Origin: Alphaproteobacteria bacterium
GTDB taxonomy: Bacteria; Pseudomonadota; Alphaproteobacteria; ATCC43930; CGMCC-115725
DNA: 9,442 bases
Assembly: GCA_030039975.1 (NCBI GenBank)
Contig: JASHUO010000193.1
Location: 1 to 9,442 of the forward strand
Direction: 5' to 3'
In this document: in pieces, positions 1 through 6,330 of the stretch
Numbering within the stretch: position 1 is the first letter of the stretch
Layout: every line of letters starts with the position of its first letter
Translations under genes and position numbers: made by a program
The notes under the pieces: generated by a model
The model's input: only the letters and a program-made list of their open reading frames with translations
Database searches by the model: none
What the model was told of the DNA's origin: nothing

Positions 1-195
1 ATCACCCGGCACACGCAGGAAGCCGCGCGCGGCACCGGCGACGTGTCGCAGAACATCTCCGGCGTCAACCGTGCCGCCAGCGCGACCGGCGCCGCCGCAA
101 CGCAGGTGCTCGCCTCGGCCAACGGCCTCGGCGAGCAGGCCGACATGCTGCGCCGCGAGGTCGACCAGTTCTTCGCCAGGATCCGCGCCGCCTGA
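1..195 (+). CDS. Methyl-accepting chemotaxis protein, C-terminal end (partial)
   Basis: The reading frame is open from base 1 to a TGA at 193-195, giving 64 residues; the start lies outside the window. The peptide is rich in Ala, Gln, Ser and Glu, with the heptad-like helical pattern of the last arm of an MCP cytoplasmic coiled coil. It includes a VSQNISGVNRAA segment and ends in LRREVDQFFARIRAA. The pattern [VI]xxNIxxVxxAAxxTGxAAxxVLxxAxxLxxQAxxLRxEVxxFLxxIRAA is typical of the C-terminus of alphaproteobacterial MCP/HAMP transducers, which signal through CheA/CheW. The sensor, membrane and HAMP parts cannot be seen, so the ligand is unknown. No CheR/CheB-tethering pentapeptide is visible at the end. 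The gene converges on the acyl-CoA synthetase and has no visible functional link to it. Confidence 0.85.
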   Translation: MTRHTQEAARGTGDVSQNISGVNRAASATGAAATQVLASANGLGEQADMLRREVDQFFARIRAA

Positions 196-200
196 GCCGC

Positions 201-243
201 GCCCTGAGGCGCCCTAATTTTCTTAAGGGTATCTTCTCAGGGC
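201..243. terminator. Inverted repeat between convergent genes, candidate bidirectional terminator
   Basis: GCCCTGAG (201-208) is the exact reverse complement of CTCAGGGC (236-243). A nested CCCT/AGGG pair (212-215 and 226-229) closes around an AT-rich loop. The repeat lies 6 nt after the MCP stop and 16 nt beyond the synthetase stop on the other strand, where a shared terminator is expected. There is no clear U-tract on either side, so intrinsic termination is not proven and the stem may only stabilise 3' ends. Confidence 0.4.
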
Positions 244-253
244 CATAAAGAAA

Positions 254-282
254 CGTCCTCATCCTGAGCCTGTCGAAGGACG
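254..282. repeat. Dispersed palindromic repeat overlapping the 3' end of the synthetase gene
   Basis: The 29-nt stretch has CGTCCT (254-259) and AGGACG (277-282) as inverted ends, around a core reading TCCTGAGCCTGTCGA. I recognise this motif as a very common dispersed intergenic repeat of alphaproteobacterial and other GC-rich genomes; that is recall, not a search. Here it covers the stop codon (259-261) and encodes the last residues, RPSTGSG, of the acyl-CoA synthetase. It is the only copy I found in the window. Confidence 0.6.
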
Positions 283-1977
283 CACCGGCAGGTCTGCAGA
301 AAACACGACACGCAGCTCGCGTTTCAAGATCTTGCCATTGGCGTTGCGCGGCAGCGGCGCATCGCGCAGCACGATGCGGGACGGCACCTTGAACGCGGCG
401 AGGCGCTCGGCGACGTGGCGGCGCAGCGCGTCCTCGCCGATGCTCGCCCCCGGCTTCACCTGCACCACAGCGCCCACTTCCTCGCCGAGCACGCGATGTG
501 GAATACCGACCACCGCCGCGTCCATCACCGCGGGATGGCTGTAGAGCGCATCCTCGACCTCGACGCAGTACACATTCTCGCCGCCGCGGATCAGCATGTC
601 CTTGGCCCGGTCGAGGATGTAGAGAAAGCCCTCTTCGTCGAAACGCACGAGGTCGCCGGTGCGCAGCCAGCCGCCGCCAAAGCTCGCCGCCGTCGCTTCC
701 GGGTTGTTCCAATAGCCCTTCACCACATTGGGCCCTTTCACCCAAAGCTCGCCGACCCCGCCTTGGGGCACATCCTCGCCCGCGGCATCGACCACGCGCA
801 CATCGCAGACCGGAATGACGAGGCCGGCACTGTCGGGCTTGCGCTGGTAATCCTCGGCGAGGTTCTGCGACGTCACCGACGAGGTCTCGGTGAGGCCATA
901 GCCGTTCCCCGGCATCGCCTTGGGGAAACTCGCTTTGATCCGCGCCACCAGCTCCGGCGCGGCCGGCGCGCCGCCATAGGCGATGCTCTCGACGCTCGAG
1001 AGGTCATAGCGCGCGAAATTCGGATGCTCGATCACCTGCCAGGCCATGGACGGCACGTGGCCAAAGCTGGTGATGCGCTCGCGCTCGATGAGCTGCATGG
1101 CGCGCTCGGGATCCCAGCGATACATCAACACCAGCTTGTTGCCGGCATAGAGATTGCCGCACAGCACGGAATGACAGCCGGTCGCGTGAAACAGCGGCAC
1201 CGAGAGCAAGGTTGCCGCCTTAGGCGCGGTGCCAGGCACCGGCAGGCTTTCGCCGCGGCGCAGCAGCGAGCGCGCACGGGCATAAGCGCCGCTCAGCAGG
1301 TTGGTGCAGATGTTGCGATGCGTACCGAGCGCGCCTTTGGGCTTTCCCGTCGTGCCGGAGGTGTAGAAAATCGTCGCGTCATCCTCGGGATCGATTGCCA
1401 CCTCCGGCAGCGGGCCGATATCGTCGAGCATCTCGGCAAAGGCCCGCCAGCCCGGCGGCGGCGTTCGCCCGGCACGCACCACCAGCCGCGCGTCGAGCGG
1501 CAGCGCCGCGAGATGCGGTGCAAGCCGCTCGGCCCGCTCGGCATCGGCGATGAGGAGGCGCGCGCCGCTGTCCTTGAGGCAATATTCCAGCTCCGCGCCC
1601 GTCATCCAGGCATTGAGCGGCACGACGATGGCGCCGACGGAAGCCGCCGCCCAGAAGCTCAGCGACCATTCCGGGAAATTGCGCATGGCAATGGCGACGC
1701 GCTCGCCCTTCACGATGCCGAAGCGCCGCACCAGCGCGCGCGCCAGTGCGGCCGTGCGCCGGTAATGCTCGGCATAGCTGAGCCGCTCCTCCTCAAAGAC
1801 GAGGAAGGGAAGATCGCCATGGTTGCGGCTGGTTTCGAAGACCGCGCGGAGGCTTGGTGGCGCATTCTTCCACGCCCGCGTGGCGACGCCGCGAATGCAC
1901 TTTTCTTCCATCTCGAAGGGCGCGCCCGGCGCCGTCAATGCCGCGCCCTCGAGGTCGAGCTCGCACCGGTCGATCAT
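259..1977 (-). CDS. Acyl-CoA synthetase (AMP-dependent ligase, ANL superfamily)
   Basis: Encodes a 572-residue class I adenylate-forming ligase, expected to activate a fatty or aromatic acid with ATP and CoA to acyl-CoA in the cytoplasm. ANL core motifs are all present: YTSGTTGKPKG (205-215, P-loop), GYGLTETS (359-366), GWLRTGDL (436-443), DRAKDMLIRGGENVY (456-470, hinge) and NGK with catalytic Lys549. Length is normal for the family. I chose the ATG at 1977 because the segment ALTAPGAPFE (residues 13-22) resembles the usual N-terminus of this subgroup; ATG 1911 (residue 23) is the alternative. The frame stays open upstream to about 2775, but that part is antisense to the thioesterase and looks non-coding. 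The natural end seems to be near LKREL; the last residues RPSTGSG come from the dispersed repeat. Substrate is not resolved; neighbouring beta-oxidation genes favour a fatty acid. Confidence 0.9.
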   Translation of the reverse strand: MIDRCELDLEGAALTAPGAPFEMEEKCIRGVATRAWKNAPPSLRAVFETSRNHGDLPFLVFEEERLSYAEHYRRTAALARALVRRFGIVKGERVAIAMRNFPEWSLSFWAAASVGAIVVPLNAWMTGAELEYCLKDSGARLLIADAERAERLAPHLAALPLDARLVVRAGRTPPPGWRAFAEMLDDIGPLPEVAIDPEDDATIFYTSGTTGKPKGALGTHRNICTNLLSGAYARARSLLRRGESLPVPGTAPKAATLLSVPLFHATGCHSVLCGNLYAGNKLVLMYRWDPERAMQLIERERITSFGHVPSMAWQVIEHPNFARYDLSSVESIAYGGAPAAPELVARIKASFPKAMPGNGYGLTETSSVTSQNLAEDYQRKPDSAGLVIPVCDVRVVDAAGEDVPQGGVGELWVKGPNVVKGYWNNPEATAASFGGGWLRTGDLVRFDEEGFLYILDRAKDMLIRGGENVYCVEVEDALYSHPAVMDAAVVGIPHRVLGEEVGAVVQVKPGASIGEDALRRHVAERLAAFKVPSRIVLRDAPLPRNANGKILKRELRVVFSADLPVRPSTGSG

Positions 1978-2709
1978 CACATCCGTTTTCTGCGGGAATT
2001 GCGGCCCGGCGAGCCCTTCACCATTGTGGGCGGCGTGCTCGGCGTCGCCGGCGAGCGCCTCAGGCTCTATCAGGAGATTCGCAATACCCTCACCGGCAGC
2101 GCGGCAGCCAGCTTCGTGACCGAGGCGATGATGGTCGATGCCGAGCGGCGCAATCCGCTGCCGCTGCCGGAGCCGCTGCGTGCGGCGGCAACGGCCGCGT
2201 GCGAGGCGCTGCCGGAGCATGCCCGGCCGCGCGGGCTCGCGCTTGACGCGCCGCGGCCGCGGCCGAGCTGGAGCGAGGCCGACCGGCTTGGCCTGATGCT
2301 GACGCAGCAATCGGCGGTGATGCCGGCGGAATGCGAGCATCGCGGCTTCATGGTGACCCGTGCCGTCATCGGCCGGGTCGCCGATTCCATGCCCAATCTG
2401 GTGGCAAAAGCGCGCGGCATCGATCGCTCGGCCGCGCGCAGCGGCGACGCGGCGCTCGAATACCGCCTCGTCTATCACACCACGCCCTGCGAGGGCGATC
2501 TCCTGGCGCTGCGCGCCGGGATCAAGGCGATCGGCGGCAAGTCCTTCACCTGGGCCCATTGGCTCTTCGACCGCGAGACCGGCGAAGCGGTGGCGACGAC
2601 CGAGGCGGTCGTCGTCGCTTTCGATCTCGACACGCGCAAGGCCGTCGAGATCGGACCCGAGCTGCGCGAGCGCCTCGACAGGTTTCTGGTGCCGGGCCTT
2701 TCGGTGTGA
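1969..2709 (+). CDS. Double-hotdog thioesterase-like protein, apparently 5'-truncated (possible pseudogene)
   Basis: The frame ends at a TGA (2707-2709). From VDHHIRFLRELRPGEPF (1969 on) it matches the second half of a hotdog domain of the acyl-CoA thioester hydrolase type found with carnitine and fatty-acid genes. A second, complete hotdog follows, from about 2296, with EYRLVYHTTPCEGDLL and an end of FLVPGLSV. Members known to me carry about 55-70 more residues at the front, including a D-x-N-G-H-M-type motif; this is absent here. No convincing start lies at the homology edge. Choices are ATG 1819, which has an AAGGGA sequence 8 nt upstream but whose extra 50 codons are antisense to the conserved synthetase N-terminus, or internal GTG/ATG codons such as 2026, 2128 or 2131. 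Coordinates therefore mark homology, not a defined start. It may be a remnant, or may still make the second hotdog domain. Confidence 0.6.
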   Translation, partial: VDHHIRFLRELRPGEPFTIVGGVLGVAGERLRLYQEIRNTLTGSAAASFVTEAMMVDAERRNPLPLPEPLRAAATAACEALPEHARPRGLALDAPRPRPSWSEADRLGLMLTQQSAVMPAECEHRGFMVTRAVIGRVADSMPNLVAKARGIDRSAARSGDAALEYRLVYHTTPCEGDLLALRAGIKAIGGKSFTWAHWLFDRETGEAVATTEAVVVAFDLDTRKAVEIGPELRERLDRFLVPGLSV

Positions 2710-2761
2710 GCCGCGCCGCCACCGCCGCTCATCGCCGACGCGACACAATGGCTGACGCCGT

Positions 2762-2775
2762 TTGATCCAGATCAA
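2762..2775 (+). promoter_or_regulatory. Perfect FNR/FixK/Anr-type operator
   Basis: TTGATCCAGATCAA is an exact match to the TTGAT-N4-ATCAA consensus of FNR-family (FnrL, FixK, Anr) regulators and is a near-perfect dyad. Its centre is 2768.5. That is exactly 41.5 nt before position 2810, the first base of the predicted small RNA, which is the spacing of a class II activated promoter. It lies 53 nt after the thioesterase stop and 198 nt before the thiolase start codon. Confidence 0.75.
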
Positions 2776-2797
2776 GGCGCCGCGCCGAAGCCGAGGT

Positions 2798-2803
2798 TAG
2801 GTT
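2798..2803 (+). promoter_or_regulatory. -10 element of the predicted FNR-dependent promoter
   Basis: TAGGTT keeps the three most conserved positions of TATAAT (T1, A2, T6). It sits at -12 to -7 relative to a start at 2810, directly in phase with the upstream FNR box. No good -35 hexamer is present beyond the box, as expected for a class II activator-dependent promoter. Confidence 0.45.
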
Positions 2804-2809
2804 GCGCCA

Positions 2810-2899
2810 GTACCTCTCCTGTTAGGTACCGACTTGACGCCGCTCTCCCCTCGCTGGCGTCGCGGGGCGCTCCCGGTAAGCGGGACGCCCCGGTTTTTT
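2810..2899 (+). ncRNA. Predicted FNR-controlled small RNA (about 90 nt, three stem-loops)
   Basis: The segment has no plausible ORF but a dense series of hairpins. Stem-loop 1 pairs GTACCT (2810-2815) with AGGTAC (2824-2829) around the loop CTCCTGTT. Stem-loop 2 pairs GACGCC (2836-2841) with GGCGTC (2856-2861) around a C/T-rich loop holding CTCTCCCC. Stem-loop 3 is a strong intrinsic terminator ending in six T. An FNR box and a -10-like element lie at the right distances upstream. Both free loops can pair with Shine-Dalgarno-like (AGGAG/GGGAG) sequences, so a trans-acting repressor of translation under low oxygen is a reasonable inference. By analogy, FnrS of E. coli and PhrS of Pseudomonas are FNR/ANR-dependent sRNAs, and anti-SD loops are known in alphaproteobacterial sRNAs. 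I do not recognise it as a named family. It could instead be a leader or attenuator for the thiolase operon. Confidence 0.55.
2864..2899 (+). terminator. Strong Rho-independent terminator
   Basis: GGGGCG-c-TCCCG (2864-2875) pairs with CGGGACGCCCC (2881-2891), giving 11 base pairs with one bulged C, a GTAAG loop, and TTTTTT at 2894-2899. It is about 155 nt after the thioesterase stop, which is far for that gene, and 75 nt before the thiolase. It therefore fits best as the end of the predicted small RNA. Confidence 0.8.
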
Positions 2900-2973
2900 C
2901 TCTCTCTGAGGGCGGTTCTGGCAGCTTCGGCGTCCTGCCGCTATCCTAGGGGAAAGACCCCAAGGGAGGGAGC

Positions 2974-4182
2974 ATGACCGAGGCATTCATCTATGATGCC
3001 GTGCGCACGCCGCGTGGCCGCGGCAAGGCGTCGGGCGCGCTGCACAGCGTCACGCCGATCGCGCTGGCCGTGACCGCGCTCGAGGCGCTGCGCGAGCGCA
3101 ATGCGCTCGATACCGCCGCGGTCGACGATGTCGTGCTCGGCTGCGTCGAGCCCGTCGCCGAGCAGGGCGCCGATATCGCCCGCCTCGCCGTGCTCCAGGC
3201 CGGCTATGCCGAAACCACCGCCGGCGTGCAGATCAACCGCTTCTGCGCCAGCGGCCTCGAAGCTTGCAACATGGCGGCGGCGCAGGTCATGTCGGGTCAG
3301 AGCGACATGGCAATCGGCGGCGGGGTCGAGAGCATGAGCCGGGTGCCGATGGGCGCCTCGGGCGGTGCCTGGGCGATGGACCCCGAAGTCGCATTTCATA
3401 CCTACTTCGTGCCGCAGGGCATTTCCGCCGATCTCGTCGCCACCAAATACGGCATGAGCCGAGTTGATGTCGACGCCTATGCCGTCGAGAGCCAGAAGCG
3501 CGCGGCGCAGGCCTGGGCGGAGCGACGCTTCGTGCGGTCGGTGGTGCCGGTCAAGGATCTGAACGGCCTCACCGTGCTCGATCGCGACGAGCATATCCGC
3601 GCCGACACGACGATGCAGTCGCTGGCCGCGCTCGAGCCGTCCTTTGCCAAGAGCGGCGAGGCGCTGGGCTTCGATGCGGTTGCGATCCAGCGCTATCCCG
3701 AGATCGAGCGCATCGAGCATGTGCACCATGCCGGCAATTCCTCGGGCATCGTCGACGGCGCCGCTGCGGTGCTGATCGGCACCAAAGCGACCGGCGAGCG
3801 GCTCGGCCTCAAGCCGCGCGCCCGGATCCGCGCCTTCGCCTCGATCGGCTCCGAGCCCACCATCATGCTCACCGGTCCCTCCTTCGCCGCGGAGAAGGCG
3901 CTGAAGCGCGCCGGCATGAGCGCCGGTGATATCGATCTCTATGAGCTCAACGAGGCCTTCGCCGCGGTGGTGCTGCGCTTCATGCAAGTGCTCGACATCC
4001 CGCATGGCAAGATCAACGTCAATGGCGGCGCGATCGCCATGGGCCATCCGCTCGGCGCCACCGGCGCGATGATCCTCGGTACGCTGTTGGACGAGCTCGA
4101 GCGCACCGGCAAATCGACCGGCCTCGCCACGCTTTGCGTCGGCGCCGGCATGGGCACCGCCACCATCATCGAGCGGATCTAG
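2974..4182 (+). CDS. Acetyl-CoA acyltransferase (thiolase)
   Basis: Encodes a 402-residue cytoplasmic thiolase that cleaves 3-ketoacyl-CoA with CoA to acetyl-CoA and a shortened acyl-CoA, the last step of beta-oxidation. The nucleophilic cysteine is Cys91 in NRFCASGLEA. The other catalytic motifs are NEAFA (326-330), GGAIAMGHPLGATGA with His358, and CVGAGMG with Cys388. Length is normal for the family. The ATG is preceded by a strong AGGGAGG (2963-2969) at 4 nt spacing, so the start is secure. The stop is 2 nt before the FadB-like gene, which argues for one transcript and probable partnership as the beta half of a trifunctional complex. A weak -10-like TATCCT lies at 2942-2947; the operon may have its own promoter after the upstream terminator. 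A biosynthetic acetoacetyl-CoA thiolase is less likely, given the neighbour. Confidence 0.93.
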   Translation: MTEAFIYDAVRTPRGRGKASGALHSVTPIALAVTALEALRERNALDTAAVDDVVLGCVEPVAEQGADIARLAVLQAGYAETTAGVQINRFCASGLEACNMAAAQVMSGQSDMAIGGGVESMSRVPMGASGGAWAMDPEVAFHTYFVPQGISADLVATKYGMSRVDVDAYAVESQKRAAQAWAERRFVRSVVPVKDLNGLTVLDRDEHIRADTTMQSLAALEPSFAKSGEALGFDAVAIQRYPEIERIEHVHHAGNSSGIVDGAAAVLIGTKATGERLGLKPRARIRAFASIGSEPTIMLTGPSFAAEKALKRAGMSAGDIDLYELNEAFAAVVLRFMQVLDIPHGKINVNGGAIAMGHPLGATGAMILGTLLDELERTGKSTGLATLCVGAGMGTATIIERI

Positions 4183-4184
4183 CC

Positions 4185-6317
4185 ATGATCGATTACGAGC
4201 TCGGCGCCGACGGTATCGCCGTCATTGCCTGGAACATGGCTGACCGTGCGATGAATGTGCTCAACGACGAATCGGTGGCGCGCTTTGCCGCTGCGGTCGA
4301 AACGGCGATCAAGGACGCCGCGGTGAAGGGCGTCATCGTCACCTCGAAGAGGCGCGATTTTCTTGCCGGCGCCGATCTGACGCGGCTCGGCCGGGATGTC
4401 GATGCGGCGGGCCTGACCGCGTTCACGATGCGCTTTCACGCGCTGCTGCGCAGCATGGAGAAAAGCGGCAAGCCGTTCTGCGCGGCGCTCAACGGCACGG
4501 CGCTGGGCGGCGGCTATGAGATCGCGCTGGCCTGCCATCACCGCATCGCCGCCGACGATCCGCGCATCCAGATCGGGCTTCCCGAAGTGACGATCGGCCT
4601 TTTGCCCGGCGGCGGCGGCACGCAGCGCCTGCCGCGGCTCATCGGCATCCGCAACGCGCTGCCGCTGCTGCTCGAAGGCAAAAAGCTCGAGCCGCAGAAG
4701 GCGCGGGCGGCCGGGCTCGTCGACGAGGTGGTGCCGAAGGATCAGCTTATCGCCGCGGCGCGGCGCTGGCTCTTGACCGAAGGCAAGGCGAATACGGTTC
4801 AGCCCTGGGACCGGAAGGGCTTCCGCATTCCCGATGGCGGCGTCCATTCGCCCAAGGGGCAAGAGACCTTCGTTGCCGGTAATGCGCTGCTCCACGCCAG
4901 GACCTATGGCAATTATCCGGCACCGCGCCACATCGCCTCTTGCGTCTATGAGGGGCTGATCACCGATTTCGACACCGGCCTCAAGATCGAGAGCCGCTAT
5001 TTCGTCCATTGCGCGCTCTCGGCCGAAGCGCGCAACATGATCCGCACCCTCTTCTTCTCGATCGGCGAGGCCAACAAGCTGGCAACCCGGCCGAAGCAGG
5101 TGCCGGAGCAGAGCTATCGCCGCATCGGCGTGCTCGGCGCCGGCATGATGGGCGCGGGCATCGCCTATGTCAGCGCGCTGGCGGGGCTCGATGTGGTGCT
5201 GCTCGATACCGGCATGGCTGAGGCTGAGAAGGGCAAGGATGCGGCCGGGCGCCTGTTGCAGCGACGCGTCGAGCAAGGGCGGATGGCTCCGGCGCAGCGC
5301 GACGAGGTGCTGGCACGCATTCTTCCAACCACCCGCTTCGAGGACTTGAGCGGCGCGGAGCTCGTGATCGAAGCGGTGTTCGAGGATCGCGCGATCAAAG
5401 CCGAGGTCACGCGCAAAGCCGAGGCGGTCTTGGCCGAAAGCGCGCTCTTCGCGTCGAACACCTCGACCTTGCCGATCACCGGCCTCGCCGAAGCGAGCGC
5501 GCGGCCGCAGAACTTCATCGGCCTCCATTTCTTCTCGCCGGTCGATCGCATGCCGCTGGTCGAGATCATCCGCGGGCGGCTGACCTCCGATGCCTCTCTT
5601 GCCCGCGCCATGGATTATGTCCGGCGCATCGGCAAGACGCCGATCACCGTCAATGACAGCCGCGGCTTCTATACCAGCCGCGTCTTCGGCACCTATGTGA
5701 GCGAAGGGTTGACGCTTCTCGCCGAAGGCGTCGCGCCGGCGCTCATCGACAATGCCGGGCGGCTCGCGGGCATGCCGGTCGGTCCGTTGGCGCTCGCCGA
5801 CGAGGTATCGATCGAGCTCATGCACAAGGTGCGCAACCAGACGCGCGCCGATCTCGGCAAGGATTACCGCGGCAACGCCAAGTCCGATGCGGTGATCGAG
5901 CTGATGGTCGAGAAGCTCGGCCGCATCGGCAGGAAGGCCGGGAAAGGCTTCTACGACTATCCCGCCACCGGCCCGAAGCGGCTTTGGCCCGGCTTGGCGC
6001 AGCATTTCAAGCCAGCCGGCGCGCAGCCCGATGTCGCGGAGGTGAAGCAGCGCCTCCTCTATGTCCAATCGGTCGAGACCGCACGTTGTCTCGAGGAAAA
6101 GGTGGTGCTCGATCCCCGCGACGCCGATGTCGGGGCGATCCTCGGCTGGGGCTTTCCGGCCTATCTCGGCGGCACGGTGAGCCAGATGCACAGCCTCGGC
6201 ATCGACCGCTTCCTCGCTGCTTGCGACCGCCTTGCGCAGCGCTGCGGCGACCGCTTCGCGGCGCCAAAGCTGCTGCGCGAAATGGCGGCAACGGGAAAGA
6301 GCTTCTACGCGGCCTGA
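4185..6317 (+). CDS. fadB: Multifunctional fatty acid oxidation protein: enoyl-CoA hydratase / 3-hydroxyacyl-CoA dehydrogenase
   Basis: Encodes a 710-residue FadB/FadJ-type enzyme that hydrates 2-enoyl-CoA and then oxidises the 3-hydroxyacyl-CoA with NAD+. The crotonase half (about 1-190) has the oxyanion-hole motif FLAGADL (59-65), NGTALGGGYE with Glu112, and LPEVTIGLLPGGGGTQRLP with Glu134, matching the catalytic glutamates of FadB. A linker leads to the dehydrogenase half. This has the Rossmann motif GVLGAGMMGAGIA (315-327), LHFFSPVDRMPLVE with His448 and Glu460, GFYTSR (494-499) and the C-terminal helical domains. The Asn of the classical GFxxNR motif is not present, but GFYTxR is also seen in other trifunctional-enzyme alpha subunits. 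The ATG at 4185 follows the thiolase stop by 2 nt, suggesting translational coupling; no strong Shine-Dalgarno is visible. FadB and FadJ cannot be told apart from sequence alone; the symbol indicates the family. Confidence 0.93.
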   Translation: MIDYELGADGIAVIAWNMADRAMNVLNDESVARFAAAVETAIKDAAVKGVIVTSKRRDFLAGADLTRLGRDVDAAGLTAFTMRFHALLRSMEKSGKPFCAALNGTALGGGYEIALACHHRIAADDPRIQIGLPEVTIGLLPGGGGTQRLPRLIGIRNALPLLLEGKKLEPQKARAAGLVDEVVPKDQLIAAARRWLLTEGKANTVQPWDRKGFRIPDGGVHSPKGQETFVAGNALLHARTYGNYPAPRHIASCVYEGLITDFDTGLKIESRYFVHCALSAEARNMIRTLFFSIGEANKLATRPKQVPEQSYRRIGVLGAGMMGAGIAYVSALAGLDVVLLDTGMAEAEKGKDAAGRLLQRRVEQGRMAPAQRDEVLARILPTTRFEDLSGAELVIEAVFEDRAIKAEVTRKAEAVLAESALFASNTSTLPITGLAEASARPQNFIGLHFFSPVDRMPLVEIIRGRLTSDASLARAMDYVRRIGKTPITVNDSRGFYTSRVFGTYVSEGLTLLAEGVAPALIDNAGRLAGMPVGPLALADEVSIELMHKVRNQTRADLGKDYRGNAKSDAVIELMVEKLGRIGRKAGKGFYDYPATGPKRLWPGLAQHFKPAGAQPDVAEVKQRLLYVQSVETARCLEEKVVLDPRDADVGAILGWGFPAYLGGTVSQMHSLGIDRFLAACDRLAQRCGDRFAAPKLLREMAATGKSFYAA

Positions 6318-6330
6318 TCCGGCGGCGTGA

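Noticed and set aside
415..1818. Long open + frame upstream of the thioesterase remnant
   Set aside because: It is exactly antisense to conserved synthetase motifs and its peptide has low-complexity His/Arg/Ala composition, as expected of antisense frames in GC-rich DNA.
1978..2775. Upstream extension of the synthetase frame on the minus strand (a possible 838-residue protein)
   Set aside because: The added part is Arg/His/Ala-rich without family similarity and is antisense to well-conserved thioesterase sequence; the synthetase family start is near 1977.
2942..2947. TATCCT as a promoter -10 for the thiolase operon
   Set aside because: It has partial similarity only and no good -35 hexamer at 16-18 nt; I mention it with the thiolase but do not list it as a feature.
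2941..4047. 368-residue open frame on the minus strand opposite the thiolase
   Set aside because: It is antisense to all thiolase catalytic motifs and has no domain of its own.
4179..6191. 670-residue open frame on the minus strand opposite the FadB-like gene
   Set aside because: FadB motifs on the + strand are complete; the minus frame has shadow composition (Arg, Ala, His, Asp rich) and no recognisable domain.
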